From: Gammaproteobacteria bacterium
GTDB lineage: Bacteria; Pseudomonadota; Gammaproteobacteria; UBA9339
Direction of reading: 5' to 3'
Assembly: GCA_023480665.1 (NCBI GenBank)
Contig: JAMCWR010000019.1
Location: 7,522 to 62,507, forward strand
Length of the DNA: 54,986 bases
The notes beneath the pieces were generated by a model. That model had not been told where the DNA came from, did no database searches, and saw only the letters and a list, made by a program, of their open reading frames with translations. Shown here one piece after another: positions 27,739 through 34,830 of this stretch. Both the position numbers and the translations under genes were made by a program. Position 1 is the stretch's first letter; every line of letters begins with the position of its first letter.

Positions 27739-28329
27739 ATGAATATTTTTTCTGCAACCATAATGCTAATACTAATTATGAACCCACTGGGAAATATCCC
27801 AGTGTTCCTCTCTGCACTAAGAAGTGTAGACCCAAAACGCCATACTTTTATTATTATTCGCGAAAGTATTATTGCCTTTATGATTTTAATGGCTTTCATG
27901 TTTTTCGGCCAATATTACTTACAAGGCGCGCAAATCAGTGAGCAAGCGCTGGGAGTATCTGGCGGTATAATTTTATTTTTAATTTCTGTGCGTATGATTT
28001 TCCCGGAAGAAAAACATAGTAATGAACGCCAACTTAAAAGTGAACCATTTATCGTACCATTAGCTATTCCACTAACTGCCGGACCAGGAGCTTTAACTAC
28101 TGTCATGCTCTTTGCCTCGCAACACCCAGAAAAACGTATCTTGTGGCTATTTGCAATTTTTATCGCCTCATTTATCGCCTGTATGGTGATACTGGGCGCA
28201 AGATTACTCAGTAACTTTTTCAGTGAACGCGGCTTAATTGCATTAGAAAGACTTTCTGGAATGATGTTAACAGCGATGGCCGTACAAATGCTATTATCCG
28301 GTTTAGATGCATATTTTAGATTACATTAG
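27739..28329 (+). CDS. MarC family integral membrane protein (YhgN-like)
   Basis: 196 residues with six membrane spans, typical of the UPF0056/MarC family, whose transport role is unproven (the name came from a mistaken link to antibiotic resistance). Family segments visible: LILIMNPLGNIPVFLSAL near the start, SGGIILFLISVRMIF in the middle, the conserved PLAIPLTAGPGALTTVM, and a final LERLSGMMLTAMAVQMLLSG. AAGGGT precedes ATG 27739. Its stop overlaps the ribosome-binding site of a tiny ORF. Confidence 0.92.
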   Translation: MNIFSATIMLILIMNPLGNIPVFLSALRSVDPKRHTFIIIRESIIAFMILMAFMFFGQYYLQGAQISEQALGVSGGIILFLISVRMIFPEEKHSNERQLKSEPFIVPLAIPLTAGPGALTTVMLFASQHPEKRILWLFAIFIASFIACMVILGARLLSNFFSERGLIALERLSGMMLTAMAVQMLLSGLDAYFRLH

Positions 28330-28337
28330 AGGTAAGC

Positions 28338-28397
28338 ATGTCTACTATTGCAAATGAGAATCAAGCAGAATTGGAACTTGACTCACCATGCTGGTAA
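28338..28397 (+). CDS. Candidate 19-residue peptide downstream of marC
   Basis: MSTIANENQAELELDSPCW is preceded by AGAGG five nt before the ATG, overlapping the marC stop. It is followed by stops in quick succession (TAA TAG TGA). The acidic body with a Cys-Trp end is distinctive. It could be a small peptide, a precursor peptide or chance; no modifying enzyme is adjacent. Comparison with relatives would decide. Confidence 0.3.
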   Translation: MSTIANENQAELELDSPCW

Positions 28398-28432
28398 TAG
28401 TGACTAATAAATAAGAGCAAAATTACTTATAA

Positions 28433-29230
28433 TCAATTTCCTACAATCGTACTTTCTGTAATCTTATGATGCTGATGGTGAATTTTGGCTTTACCACTCA
28501 TTTCGACGTAAGTATCTTTTTGTGCTTCATCGCGATGTTTGATTTCTTCAAGCAAATAATCGCGACGCTGTAAATAAGCATCACGCACAAAAGTATATGG
28601 ATCGAAAGCTTCATTAACCAGCTTATCTCCCGGTAATAATTTAGCACGAAAATCAACATATTTAAGTGTTAAGCCATAATAACGCAATTCAATTGGATAA
28701 ATATAAGTCCATGGGCTTAAAAACTCATAATTAATTGCAAAACCTACGGCATCGCGGAAAGTGCTTGGCCCAAGGATTGGAATCACAAAATAAGGTGTAT
28801 TAGTAGAGCCCCAATGCGCAAGAGTCAAACCAAAGTCTTCGTAGTTTCTTTCTAAACCCATCTTCGATGCAAAATCAAACAAACCGCCAATACCGATTGT
28901 TGTATTAATAACAAATCGGCTAGCGTCAGTCATGCATTCATAATAATCAAGCTGCAAGACATCATTTAAAAAATTAGAAATTTCACCAAAGTTGTTAAAG
29001 AAATTGCTGATGCCTTTTTTTACTGGCCCAGGTAATACTGCGTCATAGGTTCTCGCAACCGGACGAATAAAAACTGCATCAATTTGTTTATTAAGAGCAA
29101 AAGTGCGGCGATTGAAATGTTCGTATGGGTCGCGAGGATCAGATGGGTTTTTATCTCGCGCACATCCAGAAAATAAGCAAGATGTTACCAAAAGCGAACA
29201 AAGCCAATATTTATTATTTTTCTTTAACAT
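28433..29230 (-). CDS. mlaA: MlaA/VacJ outer-membrane lipoprotein, phospholipid asymmetry
   Basis: 265 residues. The lipoprotein signal is clear: MLKKNNKYWLCSLLVTS then lipobox LFSGC, so lipidation is at about Cys23. The mature part has the VacJ family segments DPYEHFNRRTFALNKQID, RPVARTYDAVLPGPVKKGI, FFNNFGEISNFLNDVLQ, TTIGIGGLFDFA and ILGPSTFRDAVG. MlaA sits in the outer membrane and removes mislocalised phospholipids from the outer leaflet, passing them to MlaC and the MlaFEDB complex; none of those partners is in the window. AAGGAAAA precedes the start. It is convergent with marC. Confidence 0.94.
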   Translation of the reverse strand: MLKKNNKYWLCSLLVTSCLFSGCARDKNPSDPRDPYEHFNRRTFALNKQIDAVFIRPVARTYDAVLPGPVKKGISNFFNNFGEISNFLNDVLQLDYYECMTDASRFVINTTIGIGGLFDFASKMGLERNYEDFGLTLAHWGSTNTPYFVIPILGPSTFRDAVGFAINYEFLSPWTYIYPIELRYYGLTLKYVDFRAKLLPGDKLVNEAFDPYTFVRDAYLQRRDYLLEEIKHRDEAQKDTYVEMSGKAKIHHQHHKITESTIVGN

Positions 29231-29276
29231 AAAATTTTCCTTGTATCCTACTATAACACATATTTTAATTCTTCAT

Positions 29277-29483
29277 GGCATTGTTGCATAATTAATTTTT
29301 ATCGTACACATAAAATTTTTACACCTAACATTGTAGGGGCGGGGTTCTGCAGTGTTTAATAAAATGAGGTGAATTTTGCATATTTAGATTCTATCAAACC
29401 GTGCTACTTCCAACACAAACCAGCACCCTACAAACACAAACCTGCCCATATTTTCAAAATAATATTAATTATACAACAATGCC
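29277..29483. mobile_element. TTGTTGCATAA MITE interrupted by a GTAG-GGGCGGG element
   Basis: Outer arms of 20 bp (29277-29296, GGCATTGTTGCATAATTAAT; 29464-29483, its inverse with one mismatch). The left interior CACATAAAATTTTTACA matches the uninterrupted copy at 44513-44600. Inside, from 29333 to about 29447, sits a GGGCGGG family element (GTAGGGGCGGGGTTCTGCAG, TTTAGATTCTATC, CACAAACCAGCACCCTAC). This is a nested insertion lying between mlaA and the tRNA-Pro gene. Confidence 0.7.
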
Positions 29484-29506
29484 ATTCTTAATTATTAATT
29501 GTTTTT

Positions 29507-29583
29507 TGGTCGGGGTGAGAGGATTTGAACCTCCGACAACTGCTTCCCGAAAGCAGTGCTCTACCAAGCTGAGCCACACCCCG
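29507..29583 (-). tRNA. tRNA-Pro (anticodon CGG)
   Basis: 77 nt with a complete cloverleaf. The acceptor arm CGGGGTG pairs with CACCCCG, and the discriminator A and CCA are encoded. The anticodon stem CTGCT/AGCAG holds loop TTCGGGA, giving CGG, which reads CCG. The T arm contains GGTTCGAATCC. It lies upstream of ssb in the opposite direction. Confidence 0.96.
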
Positions 29584-29746
29584 TCTTATTTTTAACGTTA
29601 AATTTAACACCCATTTACAAAAACGCAAGTGAAACCGCGATAACTCTTTTTTTAAAACACGGTAGTGCAAAATAAAAAGTTAGCGGGTACAATCCATTTT
29701 GTCCTTAGTGGACATATAATAATAATGCAGAGAAGGAGAGAAATTT

Positions 29747-30214
29747 ATGGCAAGAGGAGTTAATAAGGTAATTTTAATTGGTAATTTAGGTAACGACCCT
29801 GAAGTGCGTTATACACCTAATGGAAATGCAGTCGCAAATATATCTTTAGCAACCAGTGAAACATGGCGCGATAAGCAAACTGGAGAGTTGCAAGATCGTA
29901 CTGAATGGCACCGCGTGGTATTTTTTAATCGCTTAGCAGAAATAGTTGGGGAATACTTACACAAAGGTTCGAAAATTTACTGCGAAGGTTCTTTACGTAC
30001 GCGTAAATGGACTGATAAAAACGGAGTTGAGCGTTACACAACTGAAATTATTGCTAATGAAATGCATATTTTAGATAGCCGTGCAGCTGGTGCAAGTCAT
30101 GAAAAAATTGCTCAAGCCACAAGCGAAATTCCAACTAACGCAAATGAAGGATTAGCAAGTGAACCAAACATTGCTGTAGCGCCAGGCGACATTGATGACG
30201 ATATCCCGTTTTGA
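29747..30214 (+). CDS. ssb: Single-stranded DNA-binding protein
   Basis: 155 residues. The N-terminal OB fold is typical ([70 protein letters not shown]). A flexible linker follows and the acidic tip DIDDDIPF docks repair and replication partners. GAAGGAGAG gives a strong ribosome-binding site. A TATAAT at 29715-29720 may be the promoter -10, but no clear -35 is seen. The stop is 3 nt from the tyrS start, so the two are probably cotranscribed. Confidence 0.97.
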   Translation: MARGVNKVILIGNLGNDPEVRYTPNGNAVANISLATSETWRDKQTGELQDRTEWHRVVFFNRLAEIVGEYLHKGSKIYCEGSLRTRKWTDKNGVERYTTEIIANEMHILDSRAAGASHEKIAQATSEIPTNANEGLASEPNIAVAPGDIDDDIPF

Positions 30215-30217
30215 TTT

Positions 30218-31429
30218 ATGACAATCTCTGATGACACTATTGCAATAATCAAACGCGGCGCGACTGAAATTTTATTAGAAACAGAGCTTGAAACGCGTTT
30301 AAAATCTGGTGCAGTTCTTAACATTAAAGCTGGGTTTGATCCTACTGCGCCAGATTTGCATTTGGGTCATACAGTTTTAATTAATAAAATGCGCCAATTT
30401 CAAGATTTAGGACACAAAGTATATTTTTTGATTGGTGATTTTACTGCATTAATCGGCGATCCAAGTGGTAAAAATGCTACACGTCCACCACTTTCTCCAG
30501 AAGAAATTCTCGTAAATGCTAAAACTTATGAAACGCAGATTTACAAAATATTAATCCCAGAAAAAACCGTGATCGCTTTTAATTCAACTTGGCTACAAAA
30601 GTTAAGTTCAGTTGATATGATTAAACTTGCGTCTACTTATACTGTAGCGCGTATGTTAGAGCGCGATGATTTTAGTAAGCGTTTTCATGACAAGCGCCCA
30701 ATTGCCATTCATGAATTTCTTTATCCGTTACTACAAGGTTACGATTCAGTAATGTTAAAAGCTGATATTGAACTTGGCGGTAACGATCAAAAATTTAATC
30801 TATTGATGGGGCGAGAACTGCAAAAACATTTTGGGCAAAAACCGCAAACTATTTTGATGATGCCACTTCTAGAAGGCCTTGATGGCGTACAAAAAATGTC
30901 AAAATCGCTCGGTAACTATATTGGAATTACTGATACCCCAGAAGAAATGTTTGGTAAGTTAATGTCGATTTCCGATCAATTAATGTGGAGCTATTTTGAG
31001 CTTTTGAGTTTTCGCTCTACCAATGAAATAAAAAAATGGCGCGATGAAGTTACAGCTGGCGCAAATCCTAGAGACTACAAAATCAAACTAGCTTTAGAAA
31101 TTGTTGAACGTTTTCATAGTAAAGAAGCTGCCGAAAATGCACTTGAAGATTTTATCGCACGATTCAAACATGGAGCAGTTCCACAAGATCTTACCACGCT
31201 TACTATCAAAATAGCGGGTGATACTATTGCCCTTCCTAATTTGCTGAAAGATGCAGGATTAGTTTCGAGCACTTCTGATGCGCTTCGCATGCTAAGACAA
31301 GGTGCGGTAAAAATTGATAATCAAAAAATCGAAGATGAGAATTTAAAGATTAATCTAAATTCTGAGCATGTCTACCAAGTGGGTAAGCGCAGATTTGCAA
31401 AGGTTAAGATCACGGGGTCAGGTCTTTAA
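30218..31429 (+). CDS. tyrS: Tyrosyl-tRNA synthetase with repeat-derived C-terminus
   Basis: 403 residues. Charges tRNA-Tyr. The class I signatures are HLGH (about residue 47, in [14 protein letters not shown]) and KMSKS (about 229, in [14 protein letters not shown]). The C-terminal S4-like RNA-binding domain ends [14 protein letters not shown]. The final residues, TGSGL and the stop codon, are encoded by a copy of the GGGTCAGGTCTTTAAT repeat (31414-31438) that flanks the nearby transposase, so the native stop appears to have been replaced by the inserted repeat with only a few residues changed. Start ATG is 3 nt after the ssb stop. Confidence 0.96.
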   Translation: MTISDDTIAIIKRGATEILLETELETRLKSGAVLNIKAGFDPTAPDLHLGHTVLINKMRQFQDLGHKVYFLIGDFTALIGDPSGKNATRPPLSPEEILVNAKTYETQIYKILIPEKTVIAFNSTWLQKLSSVDMIKLASTYTVARMLERDDFSKRFHDKRPIAIHEFLYPLLQGYDSVMLKADIELGGNDQKFNLLMGRELQKHFGQKPQTILMMPLLEGLDGVQKMSKSLGNYIGITDTPEEMFGKLMSISDQLMWSYFELLSFRSTNEIKKWRDEVTAGANPRDYKIKLALEIVERFHSKEAAENALEDFIARFKHGAVPQDLTTLTIKIAGDTIALPNLLKDAGLVSSTSDALRMLRQGAVKIDNQKIEDENLKINLNSEHVYQVGKRRFAKVKITGSGL

Positions 31430-31438
31430 TCAAGCATT
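31414..31438 (+). repeat. RAYT-flank repeat, copy A (supplies tyrS stop)
   Basis: GGGGTCAGGTCTTTAATCAAGCATT-like sequence; identical over more than 20 bases to copy B at 31699-31723 and inverted relative to 32661-32682. Confidence 0.85.
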
Positions 31439-31447
31439 GCCCATTAC

Positions 31448-31698
31448 CTAGGGTCTCCTCCGTCGGCTTAACGCCATTGTTTCTAAAAGTAACTCTATAT
31501 TATCAAGTGCATCAGGATGATCGGGTTGAATCTTTAACGCTGCTTTATGTTTTTGCATGGCTTCGTCATAGTGGCCCAAGTTCATTAGTGCAACTCCGTT
31601 GTTAGTGAGCGCATCCACATCATTTGGATTGATCCTTAGTGCTCTATCAAAACTTTCCAATGCTGCTGAATTTTGCCCCATTTGCACCAGTAAGAATA
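31448..31698 (-). pseudogene. TPR-protein remnant cut by the transposase-associated repeat
   Basis: The reading frame (31448-31717) encodes about 80 residues of tetratricopeptide repeat: ALESFDRALRINPNDVDAL then NNGVALMNLGHYDEAMQKHK and a further AALKIQPDHPDALDN. Its apparent start and first residues (MIKDLTLF) come from the inverted copy of the GGGTCAGGTCTTTAAT repeat, so the true 5' part is missing. The gene was probably longer and is broken here. No promoter or ribosome-binding site is evident. Confidence 0.7.
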
Positions 31699-32682
31699 GG
31701 GTCAGGTCTTTAATCAAGCATTTCTACGGTATTGTTTATTGAAAATTTTTTTGGCTAAATATTGAAATGTCTAGACCTTTAAGAATAGAGTTTCCAGGCG
31801 CTATATATCATATTACATCCCGGGGTAATGCCAGCGGGCTTATTTTTATCGAAGATAATGATAGAAAACTTTTTCTCGATATTATGGCAGATGTTATTAA
31901 AAGATATAATTGGATCTGCCATAGTTACTGCCTTATGTCTAACCACTATCATTTGTTAATTGAGACGGTAGAAGCCAATCTTTCTAGTGGGATGCGTCAA
32001 TTAAACGGTGTTTATACTATGTGGTTTAATAAAATTCACAATAGAGTAGGCCACATATTCCAAGGTAGATATAAAAGCATAATTATAGATCGAGAAAATT
32101 ATCTATTAACTGTTTGTCGATATGTTGTTTTAAATCCAGTGCGGGCAAAAATGGTAGATAGACCTGAAAATTATATTTGGAGTAGTTATTGCGCTATTGC
32201 TGGTTTGAAAAAAAGTCCTGACTTTCTTACGATTGGCTGGATTCTTAAACACTTTGAAGATCAGCCAGCTTCAGCACGAGTTAAATATTCTGAATTTGTG
32301 TATGCTGGTATGAATGGTGTTAGTCCATGGGATAGTTTACGTGGGCAAATTATTTTAGGAAAAGAAAAGTTCTGTCAAACTATTGAAAAAATGATTGGTG
32401 AAAAAGTTAATATTCCAGAAATTTCACGTGCTCAACGTCATTTTATAATTCCACCAACCGCTGAGCAACTTACTATTGCGAAAAAAATATCTAGTCTGCA
32501 GAAAAGAAATGAAATAATTCATGGATTACATTATAAAAATGGGATGGCAATTAATAAAATTGCAAAGTTGTATTCTTTGCACACATCAACGATTAGTAGA
32601 ATAATCAATTGTACGGTTTAATAGCTTATAACTTTAGGTTTTGCTGATTCTATGGGCCCCATGCTAAATTAAAGACCTGACC
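31699..32682 (+). mobile_element. RAYT element bounded by inverted GTCAGGTCTTTAAT repeats
   Basis: Left end GGGTCAGGTCTTTAATCAAG at 31699, right end ATGCTAAATTAAAGACCTGACC ending at 32682, in inverted orientation, with the transposase gene between. Extra copies lie outside on both sides (31414-31438; a diverged one at 32748-32764), suggesting more than one unit or short repeats mobilised by the enzyme. Confidence 0.7.
31767..32621 (+). CDS. REP-associated tyrosine transposase (RAYT, Y1_Tnp family)
   Basis: 284 residues. Typical RAYT opening SRPLRIEFPGAIYHITSRGN. The HUH metal site is NHYHLLIE (His at about residues 59 and 61). The catalytic Tyr is probably in CRYVVLNPVRAKMV (about residue 118). 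The C-terminus adds a helix-turn-helix-like segment (GMAINKIAKLYSLHTSTISR). RAYTs are single-copy, domesticated IS200-like enzymes that bind and nick REP palindromes carrying GTAG or GGAG next to the stem. The window carries many GTAG-headed palindromes, which fits, though its immediate flanks are a different GTCAGGTC repeat. The frame is intact, so the enzyme may be active. Confidence 0.9.
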   Translation: MSRPLRIEFPGAIYHITSRGNASGLIFIEDNDRKLFLDIMADVIKRYNWICHSYCLMSNHYHLLIETVEANLSSGMRQLNGVYTMWFNKIHNRVGHIFQGRYKSIIIDRENYLLTVCRYVVLNPVRAKMVDRPENYIWSSYCAIAGLKKSPDFLTIGWILKHFEDQPASARVKYSEFVYAGMNGVSPWDSLRGQIILGKEKFCQTIEKMIGEKVNIPEISRAQRHFIIPPTAEQLTIAKKISSLQKRNEIIHGLHYKNGMAINKIAKLYSLHTSTISRIINCTV

Positions 32683-32747
32683 ACGGCGACTCAATATGTT
32701 TGATTATTTTCGCAAACCCGGTCACAACTTTGAGCTTTGTGGATATC

Positions 32748-32764
32748 ATGCTAAATTAAAGACT
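32748..32764 (-). repeat. Diverged RAYT-flank repeat, copy D
   Basis: ATGCTAAATTAAAGACT matches the start of the right-end repeat at 32661 and then diverges. It lies 20 bp from the stop of the convergent membrane protein gene. Confidence 0.6.
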
Positions 32765-32783
32765 CGCTCCGATGCTCTTGCTC

Positions 32784-34667
32784 TTATTGATGGTGCGCAT
32801 GTGATGGCAAACTAGTATTAGAGTTAGTAACAGTAGGAGCACTAGATTGAGCAGCACTTGCAGAAGGATCAGGAAGAACTTGAGGTCGGCGGCTCAATCC
32901 AGATGAATCATGAGATGCGGTTGCTGATGCCAATGAAGAACTCGAAGGATTAGGTTTATCCAACAATGCAGCAAACGTTGGCGTTGCCAGCGGATTGGAA
33001 CCTACAGAAGCTGTAGCTGCTAAACTAGCTGAATCCGATGCTGTAGCCGAAGCGCTTAATAGAGATTGCTGCTGGACAAGCGTTTCTGCTCTTTCTTTCG
33101 CTCGTTCATCCTCATTGATAAATTCTTCATAACCGGTGCTCTGAGGTGGTTTGCCTCGTATAATATTCCAATCTAGATATAATGAAGCAGCTGCGATTGC
33201 AGTAATAATAAGTCCAACAGGAACCCATAAATCTGGAAGGGCAAAATAAGCACTTGCAACTAAGCCTGTAGAAAGAATAGATAACGTAAGAAAAATAAAG
33301 GGTTTGATTAAGTCTTCTGTTGTCCGGGGGGCTTTATACCAGTATTCTTTAATTGCACCTACCAATAAGAAAGGGCTAACGCATGAGTATCCAATTGGGA
33401 ATAACCACTTTATGCTAAAATCCATAGCTGCTGCGGTGCTGCCAACCCCGAATATAGTGCTTGAACCTGCCAATTCGAAAGCACGGGAATACACGACCCA
33501 GGTTGATAAACCAACTAGTAAAAAAGAGGGAACAACTTTTGTCCAGAAAATTGACCAACTACCTTCTTCACCTTTTGCTTTTTTGCGTCGTATGTCTCTA
33601 ATGTTGTAGCCTATTCTAAATGCTTCAACTATTACTTGTAATCCAGAAATGGCAGCAAGAAATCCTGTGCACAATTCGTTTGTTATCCCCAAAGGGATTC
33701 TTGCATAAAGAATAAAAGCAACTGCGGCGAAAGTAATTGCGGAGAAAAAATCTAACCATGCACGAGTTTTAGTTCGGGGGGGGATTATAACTTTTGGTTC
33801 GTCTGAAGTTATAGCTTCATGATCCACCAATGGGTTGAGTTCATCTTTTTTCTCTTCTGCTACAGCTGTAGGTTGTTGTAATGTGGATGGTCCTTTAGCT
33901 GGAGTCATGAAAAGGTTATCCCGGTTTTGGAAAGCAGAAATTGCACCAAGCGTAATCATTGCAATTCCAACTCCAGGCCAAAGTGATGGCAAACCATAAA
34001 TAGCGCCAGGAATTAATCCTAAAGACATAAGAGAAATTGCGACGAAAATAAACCCCGCAAATAAATGGCCTAGATTTTTTGTTTTGCTATCTTCTTGTTC
34101 TTGTTTTGTTTTGCTATATCCTTGCCAATGTACAATAAGTAGCATAGTGCTAATGCCAATAAAGCCGAGGGGAAAGCCAAAACTATTCATGAAATTGATG
34201 ACTTCTGTTGGTTCAGCTCCAAAATTTACCGCGTTAGTAATTCCACTAATAAGGAACAGCATAAATGTTAGAGTTGAGGCTGCTATTTTTAGATAATCGG
34301 ATGCTTCTCGTTTCTCTGCTTTTTTATCTAGAAAGTCTTTTCTGTGGTAAAAAGTCCTAACAATTTCAATAAGTGCTATGGCAAAAGAAAAAGCTATAAA
34401 AACGGCTTGAGAAGCTAAGCTTGTTACGTTCAGAGCTTTTTGTGCATAAATAAGAAAAGTAGCTGCTGCAAAAAATAAGTATAAAAATAAGTCTAACAAG
34501 GCTTTATTGCGAAGGTTTTTGCTGTATTCTTCCTGGTGAACGTCATCAGCTGGAGTGATTGTAGTATTAGGATCACTAGCATCAGTGCTAGTAGATGCTG
34601 AACTGGATGCACCGGAAGTAGATATAAGGCGTTCGTTTTCAGTAGTACCTGATTCACCAGTAGACAT
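32784..34667 (-). CDS. Unknown membrane protein with internal duplication and Ser/Ala tail
   Basis: 627 residues, not recognised. A Ser/Thr-rich N-terminus (~50 residues) precedes two similar halves of about 220 residues, each with six hydrophobic spans. Half one runs from LLDLFLYLFFAAATFLIYAQ to YGLPSLWPGVGIAMITLGAI; half two from WLDFFSAITFAAVAFILYAR to FALPDLWVPVGLIITAIAAA. The shared order and the LPxLWxxVGxxI segment show a duplication. The last ~110 residues are Ser/Ala/Thr low complexity. GGGG lies before the start ATG. The design matches the other unknown membrane proteins in the window (15119, 25089, 26355). Function unknown. Confidence 0.7.
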   Translation of the reverse strand: MSTGESGTTENERLISTSGASSSASTSTDASDPNTTITPADDVHQEEYSKNLRNKALLDLFLYLFFAAATFLIYAQKALNVTSLASQAVFIAFSFAIALIEIVRTFYHRKDFLDKKAEKREASDYLKIAASTLTFMLFLISGITNAVNFGAEPTEVINFMNSFGFPLGFIGISTMLLIVHWQGYSKTKQEQEDSKTKNLGHLFAGFIFVAISLMSLGLIPGAIYGLPSLWPGVGIAMITLGAISAFQNRDNLFMTPAKGPSTLQQPTAVAEEKKDELNPLVDHEAITSDEPKVIIPPRTKTRAWLDFFSAITFAAVAFILYARIPLGITNELCTGFLAAISGLQVIVEAFRIGYNIRDIRRKKAKGEEGSWSIFWTKVVPSFLLVGLSTWVVYSRAFELAGSSTIFGVGSTAAAMDFSIKWLFPIGYSCVSPFLLVGAIKEYWYKAPRTTEDLIKPFIFLTLSILSTGLVASAYFALPDLWVPVGLIITAIAAASLYLDWNIIRGKPPQSTGYEEFINEDERAKERAETLVQQQSLLSASATASDSASLAATASVGSNPLATPTFAALLDKPNPSSSSLASATASHDSSGLSRRPQVLPDPSASAAQSSAPTVTNSNTSLPSHAHHQ

Positions 34668-34797
34668 AAAATTTACCCCGTTTTTTGGATTTTATTTATT
34701 TTTGATATGCAACTTATTTTAGCACAAAAATAAAGTTTTGGGGAAGTCTAAAGCAAAATTTTTTTGGTTTGATAATCCACGTCCATCACAGAATTTG

Positions 34798-34830
34798 TAG
34801 GGTGTGGTTTGTGTTGCGTAGGGCAGGCTT
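34798..34830. repeat. Partial GTAG-GGGCGGG family element
   Basis: GTAGGGTGTGGTTTGTGTTG followed by CGTAGGGCAGGCTTC: left-end motifs only, next to the stop of priA. It looks like a truncated copy. Confidence 0.5.

Noticed and set aside
29401..29595. + strand frame ending in a GFEPPT-type peptide
   Set aside because: It is the antisense translation of the tRNA-Pro gene plus repeat DNA, a common annotation artefact.
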